From contig NZ_JABBFQ010000001.1 of the NCBI RefSeq assembly GCF_018494055.1, positions 372,001 through 436,000 of the forward strand: DNA of 64,000 bases, read 5' to 3'. Positions 28,614 through 38,854 of this stretch are shown here, piece after piece. Within the stretch, counting starts at the first letter, position 1; every line of letters begins with the position of its first letter. The notes under the pieces are model-generated. The model saw only the letters and a program-made list of their open reading frames with translations. It was not told where the DNA came from and ran no database searches. The DNA comes from Rosenbergiella epipactidis. Lineage in GTDB: Bacteria; Pseudomonadota; Gammaproteobacteria; Enterobacterales; Enterobacteriaceae. The position numbers and the translations under genes are program-made.

Positions 28614-29081
28614 ATGCGTTTACCACGTCGTCCCCTCTCGCTTATCTTAAGCAGTGCGCTATTATTCGCCAGTGCCGGTTATGCAGACTCAACCACCAAT
28701 ATTGATCAACGACTTGACCAACTCATGGGCGCTAACAGCCACAATCAGTATCGTCAGTTTTTCTTAACCTTCCAGCGCGCAGTGTCGCACCAAGATAAGC
28801 AACAAGTCGCTAACATGTTAAGTTATCCCATTACTGCTCAAGTGGCGGGCCGGGATCGCATACTGCTCAACAAGAAAGACTTCCTTGCGGTTTATGACAA
28901 AATTTTCACCCACAGCCTGCAGGATGTCGTACGACATCAACGTTACGAGAAACTTTTTGCGAATAGCGATGGGGTGATGATCGGCGAGCAAGGCGAAATT
29001 TGGTTCAGCGGCGTATGCCAACAGACGTCGTGTTCGATCCCTGTAATAAAAATCATCAGGATTAACGGTAATTCACGTTAA
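28614..29081 (+). CDS. Unknown exported protein
   Basis: I do not recognise this gene. From the ATG at 28614, which has CGGAG eight bases upstream, it encodes 155 residues with a signal peptide (MRLPRRPLSLILSSALLFASAGYADS, probable cleavage after AGYA). The mature part is soluble: QYRQFFLTFQRAVSHQDKQQVANMLSYPITAQVAG, then KKDFLAVYDKIFTHSLQDVVRHQRYEKLFANSDGVMIGEQGEIWFSGVC, ending in two cysteines (GVCQQTSC) that could form a disulfide in the periplasm. The pattern (helical start, then GVMIGEQGEIWFSG and a short beta end) resembles small NTF2-like/SnoaL-type secreted proteins, which is only a guess. It stands alone between rluB and yciO. Confidence 0.75.
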   Translation: MRLPRRPLSLILSSALLFASAGYADSTTNIDQRLDQLMGANSHNQYRQFFLTFQRAVSHQDKQQVANMLSYPITAQVAGRDRILLNKKDFLAVYDKIFTHSLQDVVRHQRYEKLFANSDGVMIGEQGEIWFSGVCQQTSCSIPVIKIIRINGNSR

Positions 29082-29115
29082 AAAGCGTGGGCAATACTAT
29101 GATTGCCCAATACCG

Positions 29116-29736
29116 CTACTCAAAGGGACGAGTGTCTCCCGCGCCTTGTCGAACAATGACAGGCGCCCCGTCAGAAAGATCGACAACGGTGGTCGGGTGC
29201 TGACCAATCGTGCCACCATTCAGTATTAAATCAACTTGATGCCCAACAGAATCTTGGATTTCTTCGGGATCGGATTCCGCAAAGTCATTACCTGGCAGAA
29301 TAAGCGTTGTCGACATCAAGGGTTCGCCTAATGCCTCTAATAAGGCTTGGGCGACCGGATGTGACGTAACACGCAGTCCGATAGTTTTACGCTTTTCGTT
29401 CATCAAGCGGCGAGGGACTTCTTTCGTCGCTTTTAATAAAAAAGTGTAACTACCTGGCGTATTATTCTTTAACAACCGGAAGGCGATATTATCCACCTGT
29501 GCGTAGGTCGATAGTTCCGACAGGTCTCGACACATCAACGTAAAATGGTGCCGTCCATCTAACTGTCTCAGACGGATAATCCGATCCATGGCGGCTTTAT
29601 CTTCGAGTTTACAACCAATCGCATAGCCCGAATCCGTCGGATAAACGATTACTGACCCTTGATTAATTTGCTCGACCGCTTGTTTAACAATACGTGGCTG
29701 AGGGTTTTCTGGGTGAATATAGAACAATTGACTCAT
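29116..29736 (-). CDS. yciO: YciO, TsaC/Sua5-like protein
   Basis: YciO belongs to the YrdC/Sua5 fold family, whose TsaC members make threonylcarbamoyl-AMP for t6A tRNA; E. coli YciO itself cannot fully replace TsaC. The 206 residues show VYPTDSGYAIGCKLEDKAAMDRIIRLRQLDGRHHFTLMC (substrate site), PGSYTFLLKAT, and RKTIGLRVTSHPVAQALLEALGEPLMSTTLI. The C-terminal domain found in longer Sua5 proteins is absent, as expected. It lies nine bases after trpH and is probably cotranscribed with it. Confidence 0.94.
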   Translation of the reverse strand: MSQLFYIHPENPQPRIVKQAVEQINQGSVIVYPTDSGYAIGCKLEDKAAMDRIIRLRQLDGRHHFTLMCRDLSELSTYAQVDNIAFRLLKNNTPGSYTFLLKATKEVPRRLMNEKRKTIGLRVTSHPVAQALLEALGEPLMSTTLILPGNDFAESDPEEIQDSVGHQVDLILNGGTIGQHPTTVVDLSDGAPVIVRQGAGDTRPFE

Positions 29737-29745
29737 AGTCGTCTC

Positions 29746-30621
29746 CTACCCCCGAGTTGGGGCAGCTAAAGCTGGAAATTTTTCCCATATGGGAACCACA
29801 TCTTTCGGTAACCACAGTTTACGACCTAACTCTATCCATGCACAGGGCTGATGAAAATCAGAGCCCAGTGAGCCAGATAAGCCGTAATCCGCAGCATACT
29901 TAGCCAGTTGTTGCCGTTCGTTCGGTGCCTGCTGACACTGTGCGACTTCCATCGCATCTCCGCCGACGTCGGCGAAATAAGCCAATAACCGTTTCAACCA
30001 TTTGGTAGAGAGTTGATAGCGCGCAGGGTGTGCCACCACGGCCACCCCTCCAGCGTGATGGATTGCCTCCACCGCTGCGGGTAGCGTACACCATTGAGCG
30101 GGGACATACCCCGTCTTCCCGCGGGCCAGATAATTTTTGAAAACCTGCGCCATCGTCTCAGCTTTACCCTGCTGAATGAGGTAGCGGGCAAAGTGGGCGC
30201 GGGTAATCTGCCCGGTTCCCGCCTCTTGCCGGGCACCCTCTAGCGCACCGGCAATGCCTGCTTTCGCTAACCGTTCAGCAATCATCGCTGCGCGATCCTC
30301 TCTTCGCTGGTATTGCTGCTGTAATAGCGCCACCATCGACGGATGATGGGGATCAAAACCTAAGCCAACGATATGTATTTCGTGATTTTCCCACAAGGTC
30401 GAGATCTCGACGCCCGAGACGAGGGTCAGATCCAGATTCTCTTCACGAATCGCGGTTTGGGCATCTTCTATTGCAGCCGTGGTGTCGTGGTCAGTAATTG
30501 CCAGCACCTTAACCCCACGCTCGCAAGCACGGCGAACGAGTTCACGTGCACTCAGTAGGCCATCAGAAGCTTGGGTATGGCTATGCAAATCATAGATGAT
30601 CGCGCGTACATTATCGGTCAA
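29746..30621 (-). CDS. trpH: TrpH (YciV, RNase AM), PHP-domain phosphatase/exonuclease
   Basis: A PHP-domain metal-dependent enzyme. E. coli TrpH is reported to be a 5'-to-3' exoribonuclease maturing rRNA 5' ends and also acts on 3',5'-bisphosphonucleotides. The 291 residues have the PHP metal motifs DLHSHTQASDG (near residue 11), ITDHDTTAA, and SGVEISTLWENHEIHIVGLG, then VAVVAHPARY and LGSDFHQPC. The only suitable start is a TTG at 30621 with GAGAG upstream; no ATG or GTG is available in frame nearby. It is divergent from the trp operon. Confidence 0.93.
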   Translation of the reverse strand: MTDNVRAIIYDLHSHTQASDGLLSARELVRRACERGVKVLAITDHDTTAAIEDAQTAIREENLDLTLVSGVEISTLWENHEIHIVGLGFDPHHPSMVALLQQQYQRREDRAAMIAERLAKAGIAGALEGARQEAGTGQITRAHFARYLIQQGKAETMAQVFKNYLARGKTGYVPAQWCTLPAAVEAIHHAGGVAVVAHPARYQLSTKWLKRLLAYFADVGGDAMEVAQCQQAPNERQQLAKYAADYGLSGSLGSDFHQPCAWIELGRKLWLPKDVVPIWEKFPALAAPTRG

Positions 30622-30688
30622 AATTTACTCTCTCAGACGTGTTCAACATTTCTCCTACTGATAAATCACTTTTAGTTAACCTTGAGTG

Positions 30689-30723
30689 TTGACAATTCCG
30701 CCGTGAACTAGTTAACTAGTACA
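30689..30723 (+). promoter_or_regulatory. trp promoter with TrpR operator
   Basis: TTGACA (30689-30694), 17-base spacer, TTAACT (30712-30717). The operator GAACTAGTTAACTAGTAC (about 30704-30723), overlapping the -10, is the same as the E. coli trp operator core. TrpR bound with tryptophan should block this promoter. The trpR gene is not in the window. Confidence 0.95.
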
Positions 30724-30749
30724 CAAGACTTCAGACAGGACACAATCTC

Positions 30750-30803
30750 ATGATGGTTATAACAGTAAAGCATTCACAGTGGTGGCGCGTCACTCTCCCA
30801 TAA
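30750..30803 (+). CDS. trpL: trp leader peptide
   Basis: A 17-codon leader peptide, MMVITVKHSQWWRVTLP, carries tandem tryptophan codons at positions 11-12. CAGGACACA lies before the ATG at 30750. Ribosome stalling at the Trp codons when charged tRNA-Trp is scarce should favour the antiterminator and let transcription pass the attenuator at 30855-30880. It is slightly longer than the 14-residue E. coli leader. Confidence 0.93.
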   Translation: MMVITVKHSQWWRVTLP

Positions 30804-30854
30804 TCGGGCGACGTTGTCATGCATCCAGCTAAAATAACCGCTATGCAGATTTCT

Positions 30855-30880
30855 AAGCCCGCCCACTCGGCGGGCTTTTT
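30855..30880 (+). terminator. trp attenuator
   Basis: AAGCCCGCC-CACTC-GGCGGGCTT followed by T residues (30855-30880), 51 bases past the trpL stop and 28 bases before trpE. The stem GCCCGCC/GGCGGGC matches the E. coli 3:4 attenuator. Confidence 0.93.
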
Positions 30881-30907
30881 ATTGGAAGAATAATAGAGAT
30901 AACACTC

Positions 30908-32464
30908 ATGATATCCAGCAAACTCAAACTCATCACGGTTGAAACACCCTATTCTGCCGACCCGACTGCGCTCTTTAATCAACTCTGTGGCGCGAGGCCT
31001 TCTACTCTACTGCTCGAATCGGCAGATGTGAGTAGCAAGGACGATTTACAGAGCTTAATGATTGTCGACAGCGCGTTACGTATCAGTGCGCTAGGCAATG
31101 TTGTTAAGGTCCAGGCATTGAGTGCTAATGGTCGTAGCTTGTTATCCTTACTGTCTGACAAACTTCCGACTGAAGCAGATACCTCGCTTTGCGCCGATCA
31201 GTTAATTATCACCTTTAGTCAGCCAACCTTGCTACAAGATGAAGATAGCCGTTTAAAATCCGCCTCTGTCTTCGATGTGCTGCGTCTGATCCCTACCTTA
31301 GTCGCCGATAGCGACCAACAGCGCCACGCCCTATTTTTGGGTGGACTCTTTGCTTATGACTTAGTGGCGGGATTTGAAGACCTGCCTCCTTTGCAGCAAG
31401 ATCAAGCTTGCCCAGACTATTGCTTCTATTTGGCTGAAACGCTGCTAGTGCTTGACCATCAAACCCAACAAGCCCGTCTTCAAGCCAGCCTGTTCACTGA
31501 CAGCAGCGATGAATTCCAACGTCTGCAAGCAAGACTCCATCAGCTCCACCAGCAGATGCTCACCACACCGACCAAAGTGTCTGCTGCCCCGGTACCCGGT
31601 ATGCAACTCAGCTGTAATCAGGATGATGAGACCTATTGCGATATCGTAAAAGCGCTGCAAGTGGCCATTCGCCAAGGGGAAATTTTCCAAGTCGTTCCTT
31701 CTCGACGCTTTTATTTACCTTGCCCCTCTCCACTGGCGGCCTATGATGTATTGAAGAAAAGTAATCCGAGTCCTTATATGTTTTTCCTACAGGACCGAGA
31801 CTTCAGTCTGTTCGGCGCATCCCCAGAAAGTTCGCTGAAATATGACGCCCAGAGCCGTCAAATAGAGATCTACCCTATTGCAGGGACCCGCCCGCGCGGC
31901 AGGCACGCTGACGGTTCGCTCAACCTTGACCTCGATAGCCGCATTGAGCTGGATATGCGTAACGATGAGAAAGAGATGTCCGAACATCTTATGTTAGTCG
32001 ATTTGGCCCGTAATGACTTAGCGCGTATCTGTACACCCGGCAGTCGTTATGTGGCAGACCTTACAAAAGTAGATCGCTATACCTTCGTCATGCATCTCGT
32101 TTCTCGTGTTGTCGGCCGCTTACATGATGATCTGGACGTACTGCACGCCTACCGCGCCTGTATGAATATGGGAACCTTAAGTGGTGCGCCAAAAGTCCGC
32201 GCAATGCAGTTGATTGCAAAACATGAAAAGACACGTCGTGGCAGCTATGGCGGTGCCGTGGGCTATTTCACCGGCACGGGAGACTTTGATACTTGTATCG
32301 TTATCCGCTCCGCCTATGTTGAAAACGGAATAGCCAGCGTGCAAGCAGGCGCAGGGGTAGTCCTTGATTCAGATCCACAGTCTGAAGCGGATGAGAGCCG
32401 AAATAAAGCGCGTGCGGTGTTAAGAGCTATCGCCACTGCCCACCATTGCCAGGAGATTTTCTAA
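30908..32464 (+). CDS. trpE: Anthranilate synthase component I
   Basis: TrpE makes anthranilate from chorismate with ammonia supplied by TrpG. The 518 residues (E. coli 520) have the tryptophan feedback-binding LLESADVSS near residue 37, the chorismate-binding core [23 protein letters not shown], and [26 protein letters not shown] and [19 protein letters not shown]. The stop overlaps the trpG start (TAATG). It is the first structural gene after the attenuator. Confidence 0.98.
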   Translation: MISSKLKLITVETPYSADPTALFNQLCGARPSTLLLESADVSSKDDLQSLMIVDSALRISALGNVVKVQALSANGRSLLSLLSDKLPTEADTSLCADQLIITFSQPTLLQDEDSRLKSASVFDVLRLIPTLVADSDQQRHALFLGGLFAYDLVAGFEDLPPLQQDQACPDYCFYLAETLLVLDHQTQQARLQASLFTDSSDEFQRLQARLHQLHQQMLTTPTKVSAAPVPGMQLSCNQDDETYCDIVKALQVAIRQGEIFQVVPSRRFYLPCPSPLAAYDVLKKSNPSPYMFFLQDRDFSLFGASPESSLKYDAQSRQIEIYPIAGTRPRGRHADGSLNLDLDSRIELDMRNDEKEMSEHLMLVDLARNDLARICTPGSRYVADLTKVDRYTFVMHLVSRVVGRLHDDLDVLHAYRACMNMGTLSGAPKVRAMQLIAKHEKTRRGSYGGAVGYFTGTGDFDTCIVIRSAYVENGIASVQAGAGVVLDSDPQSEADESRNKARAVLRAIATAHHCQEIF

Positions 32465-33045
32465 TGGCTGATATTCTATTAGTTGACAATTTTGACTCCT
32501 TTACCTACAACCTGGTCGACCAGTTACGGACCTTTGGCCATAACGTAGTTATTTTCCGTAATAACGTGCCAGTGGAACAGTTAGTCACCAAGGTGGCAAG
32601 CCTTGAGCAACCGATCGTCTTGTTATCTCCAGGTCCGGGTGCGCCCAGTGAAGCGGGCTGTATGCCGGAATTACTCAAACAGTTACGCGGTAAAGTGCCC
32701 ATTATCGGCATCTGTTTAGGACACCAAGCCATCGTCGAAAGCTACGGCGGTACGGTGGGCCAAGCAGGCGAAATCCTCCATGGTAAGGCCTCGGCTATCA
32801 CCCACGATAATCTCGGGATGTTCCAACATTTACCTTGCCCTTTACCTGTGGCGCGCTACCACTCGCTTGTCGGAAGTAACGTGCCGCCAAGTTTAACGGT
32901 CAATGCCACCTTAAACGGTATGGTGATGGCCGTTAGACACGATGCAGACCGCGTGTGTGGATTCCAATTTCACCCTGAATCCATCCTCACCACCCATGGC
33001 GCTAAATTACTGGAACAAACGCTGGCTTGGGCGTTAACACGATAA
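32464..33045 (+). CDS. trpG: Anthranilate synthase component II, glutamine amidotransferase
   Basis: TrpG releases ammonia from glutamine for TrpE. The 193-residue protein is a stand-alone class I amidotransferase: [14 protein letters not shown] at the start, the oxyanion loop [14 protein letters not shown], the nucleophile cysteine in GICLGHQAI, and the His-Glu pair in [10 protein letters not shown]. In E. coli the amidotransferase is fused to TrpD; here they are separate genes ten bases apart, as in Serratia and several other Enterobacterales. ATG at 32464 overlaps the trpE stop. Confidence 0.96.
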   Translation: MADILLVDNFDSFTYNLVDQLRTFGHNVVIFRNNVPVEQLVTKVASLEQPIVLLSPGPGAPSEAGCMPELLKQLRGKVPIIGICLGHQAIVESYGGTVGQAGEILHGKASAITHDNLGMFQHLPCPLPVARYHSLVGSNVPPSLTVNATLNGMVMAVRHDADRVCGFQFHPESILTTHGAKLLEQTLAWALTR

Positions 33046-33054
33046 GGGATCTCC

Positions 33055-34053
33055 ATGAAATTATTACTTGAGCGCCTCTATCAGGGGCAACAGATCAGTC
33101 AGCAAGAGAGTGAACAACTGTTTTCTGCCGTGGTAAAAGGCGAAATTGACCCAGTGAGCTTGGCTGGGCTTTTGATCGCCATGAAAGTACGAGGCGAATC
33201 GCCACAAGAGATCGCCGGTGCTGCCACCGCTTTTCTTAACCATGCACTCCCTTTCCCTCGTCCTGAAACTCTTTTTGCGGATATTGTCGGGACAGGCGGT
33301 GATGGCTCAAACAGTATTAATATTTCTACCGCGAGTGCCTTTGTGGCAGCGGCATGCGGGTTTAAGGTAGCAAAACACGGTAATCGCAGCGTGTCGAGTA
33401 AATCTGGGTCTTCTGACCTGTTGGCGGCGTTTGGTATCAATTTAGATATGCCCCCTGCGCAAGCTCGGGCAGCCTTGGATGAGTTAAATCTCTGCTTCTT
33501 ATTTGCACCGCACTATCATACGGGCTTTCGCCATGCGATGCCGGTACGCAAGCAGCTTGCCACGCGAACGCTGTTTAATGTGCTCGGGCCATTGATCAAC
33601 CCTGCTCGTCCTCCTCTGGCGCTAATTGGCGTCTACAGCCCTGAGTTGGTACAGCCTGTCGCCGAGACATTACGCGTCTTAGGCTATCAACGTGCGGCAG
33701 TGGTACACGGTGGCGGTATGGATGAGATTGCGATTCATACCACAACGGAAGTGGCAGAACTACGAGACGGGGAGATCACGCGTTATCAGATCAGCCCAGA
33801 GGATTTTGGCCTCTCCATGCATCCCATTGAGAGCCTTCGGGGTGGCACTCCGGAAGAAAACCGTGACATTTTAGCGCAATTACTTCAGGGTAAAGGTCAG
33901 GAAGCCCATGAGCATGCCATCGCTATCAATGTTGCAATGTTAATGAAACTGTTTGGCCAAGAAAACCTACGCGAGAATGCCTCAAAAGCCCTCGACGTGT
34001 TGCGTAGTGGTGCTGCCTATCAATGTGTTACAGCGTTAGCCGCAAGAGGATAA
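33055..34053 (+). CDS. trpD: Anthranilate phosphoribosyltransferase
   Basis: TrpD transfers phosphoribosyl from PRPP to anthranilate. The 332-residue protein has the PRPP-binding [52 protein letters not shown], with GTGGD at about residue 80, and the anthranilate-site residues in [13 protein letters not shown]. It is the unfused form, equal to the C-terminal two-thirds of E. coli TrpGD. GGGATCT lies before the ATG. It is followed by trpC with one base between. Confidence 0.97.
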   Translation: MKLLLERLYQGQQISQQESEQLFSAVVKGEIDPVSLAGLLIAMKVRGESPQEIAGAATAFLNHALPFPRPETLFADIVGTGGDGSNSINISTASAFVAAACGFKVAKHGNRSVSSKSGSSDLLAAFGINLDMPPAQARAALDELNLCFLFAPHYHTGFRHAMPVRKQLATRTLFNVLGPLINPARPPLALIGVYSPELVQPVAETLRVLGYQRAAVVHGGGMDEIAIHTTTEVAELRDGEITRYQISPEDFGLSMHPIESLRGGTPEENRDILAQLLQGKGQEAHEHAIAINVAMLMKLFGQENLRENASKALDVLRSGAAYQCVTALAARG

Positions 34054-34054
34054 T

Positions 34055-35422
34055 ATGCAGGGTACCGTACTTCAGAAAATCGTTGATGATAAGAAAATTT
34101 GGATAGCGGCGCGTAAAGCGACGCAACCACTGTCAGATTTCCAAGCTGAGGTCACGCCCAGCGATCGCTCCTTTACTCAGGCATTACGCAAGCATAACCC
34201 GGCCTTTATCTTAGAGTGTAAGAAGGCTTCGCCCTCCAAGGGCTTGATTCGTGATGTGTTTGATCCCGCAGCCATCGCCACGGTCTACCGTGACTACGCA
34301 TCGGCTATCTCGGTCTTGACCGACGAGAAGTATTTCCAAGGTGACTTCGCGTTTCTACCGATTGTGCGACAAGCGGTCCACCAACCAGTGCTCTGTAAAG
34401 ACTTTATGGTTGACCCTTACCAAGTCTTGTTGGCGCGTTACTATCAAGCCGATGCTATCCTATTGATGCTGTCTGTCTTAGACGATGATCAGTATCGCCT
34501 GCTCGCTGAGGTGGCTAAGACTTTACAGATGGGGATCCTCACCGAGGTCAGTAATCAGCAAGAGTTAGCACGCGCTATCGCGCTGAAAGCCGAGGTCGTC
34601 GGGATTAATAATCGCGATTTACGCGACCTCTCGGTGGACACGGATAAAACCCGCCTGTTAGCGAGTCAACTGCCTGCAGGCACCTTGGTCATTAGCGAAT
34701 CCGGTATTCAGCACTATTCACAAATCAATGATCTTAACCAGTATGCACAAGGTTTTTTGGTTGGCTCATCCCTGATGGCGGAAGATGATTTACGCTTTGC
34801 CGTTAAGCGTCTGCTCTCCGGCGAAAATAAAGTCTGTGGATTAACCCGTGGCCAAGATGCTCAAGACGCTTATCAAGCCGGAGCGCTGTATGGCGGATTA
34901 ATCTTTGTTGAAGGCTCTCTGCGTTGCGTCAATGAAGAACAAGCTAAGCGCATCATCGAAAGCGCCCCGCTGCGTTATGTCGGTGTTTTCCGCGATGTCG
35001 AAGTCGGCGATATTGTCTTAAAAGTCGAGGCATTGGGCTTATCTGCGGTACAGCTTCATGGTAGCGAAGACCCCTCTTACGTCCGCCGTCTGCGCGACTT
35101 ATTGCCCGCTAGCTGCCAAATTTGGAAAGCCTTTAAGATCGAAGGGCATCTACCCGATCGCGGTTGGATCGGCGTTGATCGCTACGTCTTCGATAACGGA
35201 CACGGCGGCAGTGGCCAGAGCTTTGATTGGCAGCTACTCGCCGACCAACCACTGGATGACATCATCTTGGCGGGTGGGCTGAATGCAGACAATATCGCCT
35301 CCGCCTTAGCGCTGGGTTGTGCTGGCGTTGATCTGAATTCTGGCGTGGAAACCTCGCCAGGTATTAAGGATAAACAAAAACTGATTACCGTTTTCAACGC
35401 AATCAACACTTACGCTCAATAA
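34055..35422 (+). CDS. trpC: Bifunctional indole-3-glycerol-phosphate synthase / phosphoribosylanthranilate isomerase
   Basis: TrpC(F) catalyses two successive steps, PRA isomerisation and indole-3-glycerol phosphate formation. The 455-residue protein is two fused TIM barrels. The N-terminal synthase domain (about 1-255) has [26 protein letters not shown] and [15 protein letters not shown], with VISESGIQ. The C-terminal isomerase (about 256-455) has [26 protein letters not shown] and [14 protein letters not shown], with [10 protein letters not shown]. The fused form is usual in enteric bacteria. Confidence 0.98.
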   Translation: MQGTVLQKIVDDKKIWIAARKATQPLSDFQAEVTPSDRSFTQALRKHNPAFILECKKASPSKGLIRDVFDPAAIATVYRDYASAISVLTDEKYFQGDFAFLPIVRQAVHQPVLCKDFMVDPYQVLLARYYQADAILLMLSVLDDDQYRLLAEVAKTLQMGILTEVSNQQELARAIALKAEVVGINNRDLRDLSVDTDKTRLLASQLPAGTLVISESGIQHYSQINDLNQYAQGFLVGSSLMAEDDLRFAVKRLLSGENKVCGLTRGQDAQDAYQAGALYGGLIFVEGSLRCVNEEQAKRIIESAPLRYVGVFRDVEVGDIVLKVEALGLSAVQLHGSEDPSYVRRLRDLLPASCQIWKAFKIEGHLPDRGWIGVDRYVFDNGHGGSGQSFDWQLLADQPLDDIILAGGLNADNIASALALGCAGVDLNSGVETSPGIKDKQKLITVFNAINTYAQ

Positions 35423-35441
35423 CAATGATTGGATACTGACA

Positions 35442-36632
35442 ATGACATTATTAAATCCTTATTTTGGTGAGTACGGCGGACAATATGTCCCACAAATTCT
35501 AATGCCTGCCTTAGCGCAGCTAGAAGAAGCTTTTGTGAGTGCGCAACGTGACCCTGAATTTCAGCAACAATTTACTCAACTGCTAAAAGATTACGCAGGC
35601 CGTCCAACCGCCCTCACCTTATGCCAAAACTTGACGGCGGGTACCCAGACCCGTCTTTATCTTAAGCGTGAAGATCTTCTCCACGGCGGGGCGCACAAAA
35701 CCAATCAGGTATTGGGTCAAGCCTTACTGGCTAAACGTATGGGTAAAAATAAAATTATCGCAGAAACCGGTGCTGGTCAGCATGGCGTGGCTTCTGCGCT
35801 CGCCTGTGCGTTATTGGGCATGAAGTGTCGTATTTACATGGGCGCGAAAGACGTTGAACGTCAGTCACCCAATGTGTTCCGTATGCGATTAATGGGCGCA
35901 GAAGTGATTCCTGTCCACAGTGGTTCTGCGACGTTGAAAGATGCCTGTAATGAAGCGTTGCGTGATTGGTCGGGAAGTTATGAAACGGCCCACTATATGC
36001 TAGGAACCGCGGCAGGTCCGCATCCCTTCCCTACCATCGTTCGCGAATTCCAACGGATGATCGGTGAAGAAACACGCCAACAGATTTTAGAAAAAGAGGG
36101 GCGCCTTCCTGATGCCGTTATCGCCTGTGTCGGCGGCGGTTCTAACGCCATCGGGATGTTTGCAGATTTTATTGATACGCCTGAAGTGCAATTGATTGGT
36201 GTAGAGCCTGCAGGCCACGGTATAGAGAGTGGCGAGCACGGTGCGCCCTTAAAACATGGTAAAACGGGTATCTATTTCGGTATGAAAGCGCCGATGATGC
36301 AGACCGAGGAAGGACAAATAGAAGAGTCTTATTCCATTTCTGCTGGCCTGGATTTCCCCTCAGTTGGCCCACAGCATGCCTATTTACATAGCATTGGGCG
36401 AGCTGACTATGAGTCGATAACTGACGATGAAGCCTTAGAAGCGTTTAAAGCATTATGCAAAGCGGAAGGTATCATCCCGGCATTGGAATCCTCACACGCA
36501 TTGGCTCATGCCATGAAAATGGCTAAAGCAGCACCAGAGAAAGAACAACTGTTAGTCGTCAACCTCTCCGGACGTGGCGATAAAGACATATTTACTGTGC
36601 ACGATATTCTACAACAGCGGGGAGAAATTTAA
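35442..36632 (+). CDS. trpB: Tryptophan synthase beta subunit
   Basis: TrpB joins indole and serine to make tryptophan, using pyridoxal phosphate. The 396 residues (E. coli 397) have the PLP lysine in [24 protein letters not shown] (near residue 86), the PLP-phosphate loop [12 protein letters not shown], and the serine-site [10 protein letters not shown]. It overlaps trpA at TAATG, so the two subunits of the complex are translationally coupled. Confidence 0.98.
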   Translation: MTLLNPYFGEYGGQYVPQILMPALAQLEEAFVSAQRDPEFQQQFTQLLKDYAGRPTALTLCQNLTAGTQTRLYLKREDLLHGGAHKTNQVLGQALLAKRMGKNKIIAETGAGQHGVASALACALLGMKCRIYMGAKDVERQSPNVFRMRLMGAEVIPVHSGSATLKDACNEALRDWSGSYETAHYMLGTAAGPHPFPTIVREFQRMIGEETRQQILEKEGRLPDAVIACVGGGSNAIGMFADFIDTPEVQLIGVEPAGHGIESGEHGAPLKHGKTGIYFGMKAPMMQTEEGQIEESYSISAGLDFPSVGPQHAYLHSIGRADYESITDDEALEAFKALCKAEGIIPALESSHALAHAMKMAKAAPEKEQLLVVNLSGRGDKDIFTVHDILQQRGEI

Positions 36633-37450
36633 TGGACCGTTACGCAACACTTTTTTCCCGTTTAGCTGAGCAACACCAGGGCGCGTTTGTCCCATTTGTT
36701 ACCTTGGGTGATCCCACCCCTGAGCTCTCTTTGCAAATCATCGATGCCTTAGTTGCCGGTGGCGCAGACGCCTTAGAGCTAGGGATTCCTTTCTCTGATC
36801 CGCTTGCCGATGGACCCACTATCCAGACCGCAACTTTGCGGGCTTTTGCGGGTGGAACGACCACCCAAAAATGCTTCGATATTTTGCATACTGTACGCAG
36901 TAAGTACCCCGATCTTCCTATCGGCCTATTAATGTATGCAAACTTGGTCTTCAGCCAAGGCATTGATGAGTTCTATCAACGTTGCGCGCAAGCTGGAGTG
37001 GACTCGGTGCTGATTGCTGATGTGCCGATCGAAGAGTCCTTGCCGTTCCGTCAAGCGGCAACCCGTCATGGTATTGCCCCAATCTTTATCTGTCCGCCAA
37101 ATGCCGACGATGCCTTAATGGAATCTATTGGTCAGTGGGGCCAAGGTTATACTTATCTTCTCTCTCGTGCAGGGGTAACCGGGGCAGAAAATCGCGCGAC
37201 CACTTCCCTAGGTCACTTGGTTGATAAGCTTAACCAGTTCGGGGCGCCGCCTGCGATTCAAGGGTTTGGTATTTCACAACCAGAACAAGTGCGTGCGGCG
37301 ATCGACTCCGGTGCCGCAGGCGCTATCGCCGGTTCTGCTACCGTAAAGATCATCGAACAGTATGCAGAAGATCCGGCGCGTTTACTTGAGGCATTAAAAC
37401 AGTTCGTTACCGAGCTGAAAGCTGCCACCAAAAAGTCGCCGAAGCAGTGA
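36632..37450 (+). CDS. trpA: Tryptophan synthase alpha subunit
   Basis: TrpA cleaves indole-3-glycerol phosphate and passes indole through a tunnel to TrpB. The 272-residue TIM barrel has [23 protein letters not shown], the catalytic [19 protein letters not shown] (Glu and Asp near residues 49-60), and [15 protein letters not shown], with the phosphate-binding GFGIS and AIAGSATVK. It is the last gene of the operon. Only a weak AT-rich hairpin (AGAAAT / ATTTCT, 37471-37490) follows, so a strong intrinsic terminator is not obvious. Confidence 0.98.
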   Translation: MDRYATLFSRLAEQHQGAFVPFVTLGDPTPELSLQIIDALVAGGADALELGIPFSDPLADGPTIQTATLRAFAGGTTTQKCFDILHTVRSKYPDLPIGLLMYANLVFSQGIDEFYQRCAQAGVDSVLIADVPIEESLPFRQAATRHGIAPIFICPPNADDALMESIGQWGQGYTYLLSRAGVTGAENRATTSLGHLVDKLNQFGAPPAIQGFGISQPEQVRAAIDSGAAGAIAGSATVKIIEQYAEDPARLLEALKQFVTELKAATKKSPKQ

Positions 37451-37559
37451 TTCAGATTAAGATTTCGTAGAGAAATATTAGTAGATTTCTTATTAATAGG
37501 CTAAATTTGAGCTGATCGACTGATCACTATCCAATCAAGATTCAACAGGGAGGCATCGA

Positions 37560-37874
37560 ATGAAGTTTGCAAAAATAGTGACAACGGGTTTATTAGCGAC
37601 GGTACTGGGTTTATCGCTTGCGGGTTGTGCGCCAACACCAAAACACGAAGGTACTGGTGGCTATATTGATGACACCGTGGTAACAACCAAAGTTAAAGCC
37701 AAGCTATTAGGCGAGAAGGATTTACGTTCTACGGAAATTAACGTTGAGACCTTTAAAGGCCGTGTACAATTAAGCGGTTTCGTCACTTCTGCACAAGCCG
37801 CACAAAAAGCAGTCAATGTGACGCGTACCGTACCGGGCGTTCGTTCCGTCGTGAATGGTATGCAAATTAAGTAA
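37560..37874 (+). CDS. BON-domain lipoprotein
   Basis: A 104-residue predicted lipoprotein. The signal ends in lipobox LAGC (cysteine near residue 22), and the rest is a single BON domain: YIDDTVVTTKVKAKLLGEKDLRSTEINVETFKGRVQLSGFVTSAQAAQKAVNVTRTVPGVRSVVNGM. BON domains bind phospholipid membranes. The protein resembles OsmY/DolP-type envelope proteins but has one BON repeat, not two. AGGGAGG lies before the ATG. E. coli has no gene here between trpA and ompW that I recall as an equivalent. Confidence 0.88.
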   Translation: MKFAKIVTTGLLATVLGLSLAGCAPTPKHEGTGGYIDDTVVTTKVKAKLLGEKDLRSTEINVETFKGRVQLSGFVTSAQAAQKAVNVTRTVPGVRSVVNGMQIK

Positions 37875-37883
37875 GCCAAATTT

Positions 37884-37908
37884 AAAGGCCGTTAAAACGG
37901 CCTTTTTT
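37884..37908. terminator. Bidirectional terminator, BON lipoprotein / ompW
   Basis: AAAGGCCGTT-AAAA-CGGCCTTTTTT between two convergent genes; it has A-tract and T-tract on both sides, so it can serve both. Confidence 0.9.
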
Positions 37909-37913
37909 ATTGC

Positions 37914-38546
37914 TTAGAAACGATACCCTGCTCCTAAGAAGAAGACCACAGGATTGATTTTGGTATCGATTGAGTGGGATTCGCCAGCCGCTTTAAAGCG
38001 AACTTTCGTTTTGATGTCCATATACCAAACCGATGCATTCAGCATCCAATGATCGTTTAACTGGTAGTCCATCCCCGCTTGTGCGGCATAGCCCCAAGAA
38101 TCCTTAAGACGTAAGTCTGATAGACCCGCTTGGCGGCCAGTATTATTGAATTTATTATCGAAGAAAGTGGTGTAATTAATCCCCGCGCCGACATAAGGTT
38201 GGAACTTCTCACTGCTATCCAGAAAATAATATTGAGCCATCAAGGTAGGTGGCAGTTGGTGTACCGTGGCGATATTACCTGTGGAGCGTAAACCGACTTT
38301 ATGTCTGAATGGCGTCGCCGCCAGAAGCTCCACACCAATATGATCCGTTGCCATATAGGTAAACGTCAGTCCCAATTGGGTATTATTGCTGACATTGAAC
38401 GAACCTAAGCCCAACACATTATCCGAGTTCCCGGTTGGGCGGACTAGCGCGGCCCCACCACGAATGAAAAAATCACCGACTTGATGCGCTGAGGCCATTG
38501 CTGGGAACACAAGAGCCATGGCTAAAACAATTTTACGCGCTTTCAT
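37914..38546 (-). CDS. ompW: Outer membrane protein OmpW
   Basis: OmpW is an eight-stranded outer-membrane beta barrel with a narrow hydrophobic channel. The 210-residue precursor has a signal peptide (KARKIVLAMALVFPAMASA), the start HQVGDFFIRGGAALVRPT, and the end VVFFLGAGYRF with the terminal aromatic residue typical of barrel proteins. The ATG at 38546 has AGGAG eight bases upstream; an earlier in-frame start would spoil the signal peptide. A perfect FNR box lies upstream (38676-38689), in keeping with anaerobic induction of ompW in E. coli. Confidence 0.95.
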   Translation of the reverse strand: MKARKIVLAMALVFPAMASAHQVGDFFIRGGAALVRPTGNSDNVLGLGSFNVSNNTQLGLTFTYMATDHIGVELLAATPFRHKVGLRSTGNIATVHQLPPTLMAQYYFLDSSEKFQPYVGAGINYTTFFDNKFNNTGRQAGLSDLRLKDSWGYAAQAGMDYQLNDHWMLNASVWYMDIKTKVRFKAAGESHSIDTKINPVVFFLGAGYRF

Positions 38547-38675
38547 AAAAACTCCTGAACTTATCAATAAAAAGTGACGAAACGTAAACACCTATAATTA
38601 TTGTGCCTATTCTGTCGCGTTTATCGATCAAATTCATGTGAATAATGAAGCAATTATTTCATATAAAACAAAGCC

Positions 38676-38689
38676 TTGATCGAGATCAA
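38676..38689. promoter_or_regulatory. FNR-type site between ompW and yciC
   Basis: TTGATCGAGATCAA matches the FNR consensus TTGAT-N4-ATCAA perfectly. Its centre is 137 bases before the ompW start and 172 before the yciC start. In E. coli FNR activates ompW, which makes ompW the likely target; activation at -41.5 would put the start near 38641. Confidence 0.8.
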
Positions 38690-38854
38690 ATTAAGTAAGG
38701 TTTTTTACTTCTTAAGGGTGCAATGTCTTCGTTACGTAGTTACCCAATCACGCCAATAAATCGATATAATAGAAAGTTATGTAAGTCCTGTGCCAGTTAC
38801 CGACTTATCCATGTACAATTAGCGCAAGTTTTCCCTATACATCAAGGAGTTTTC

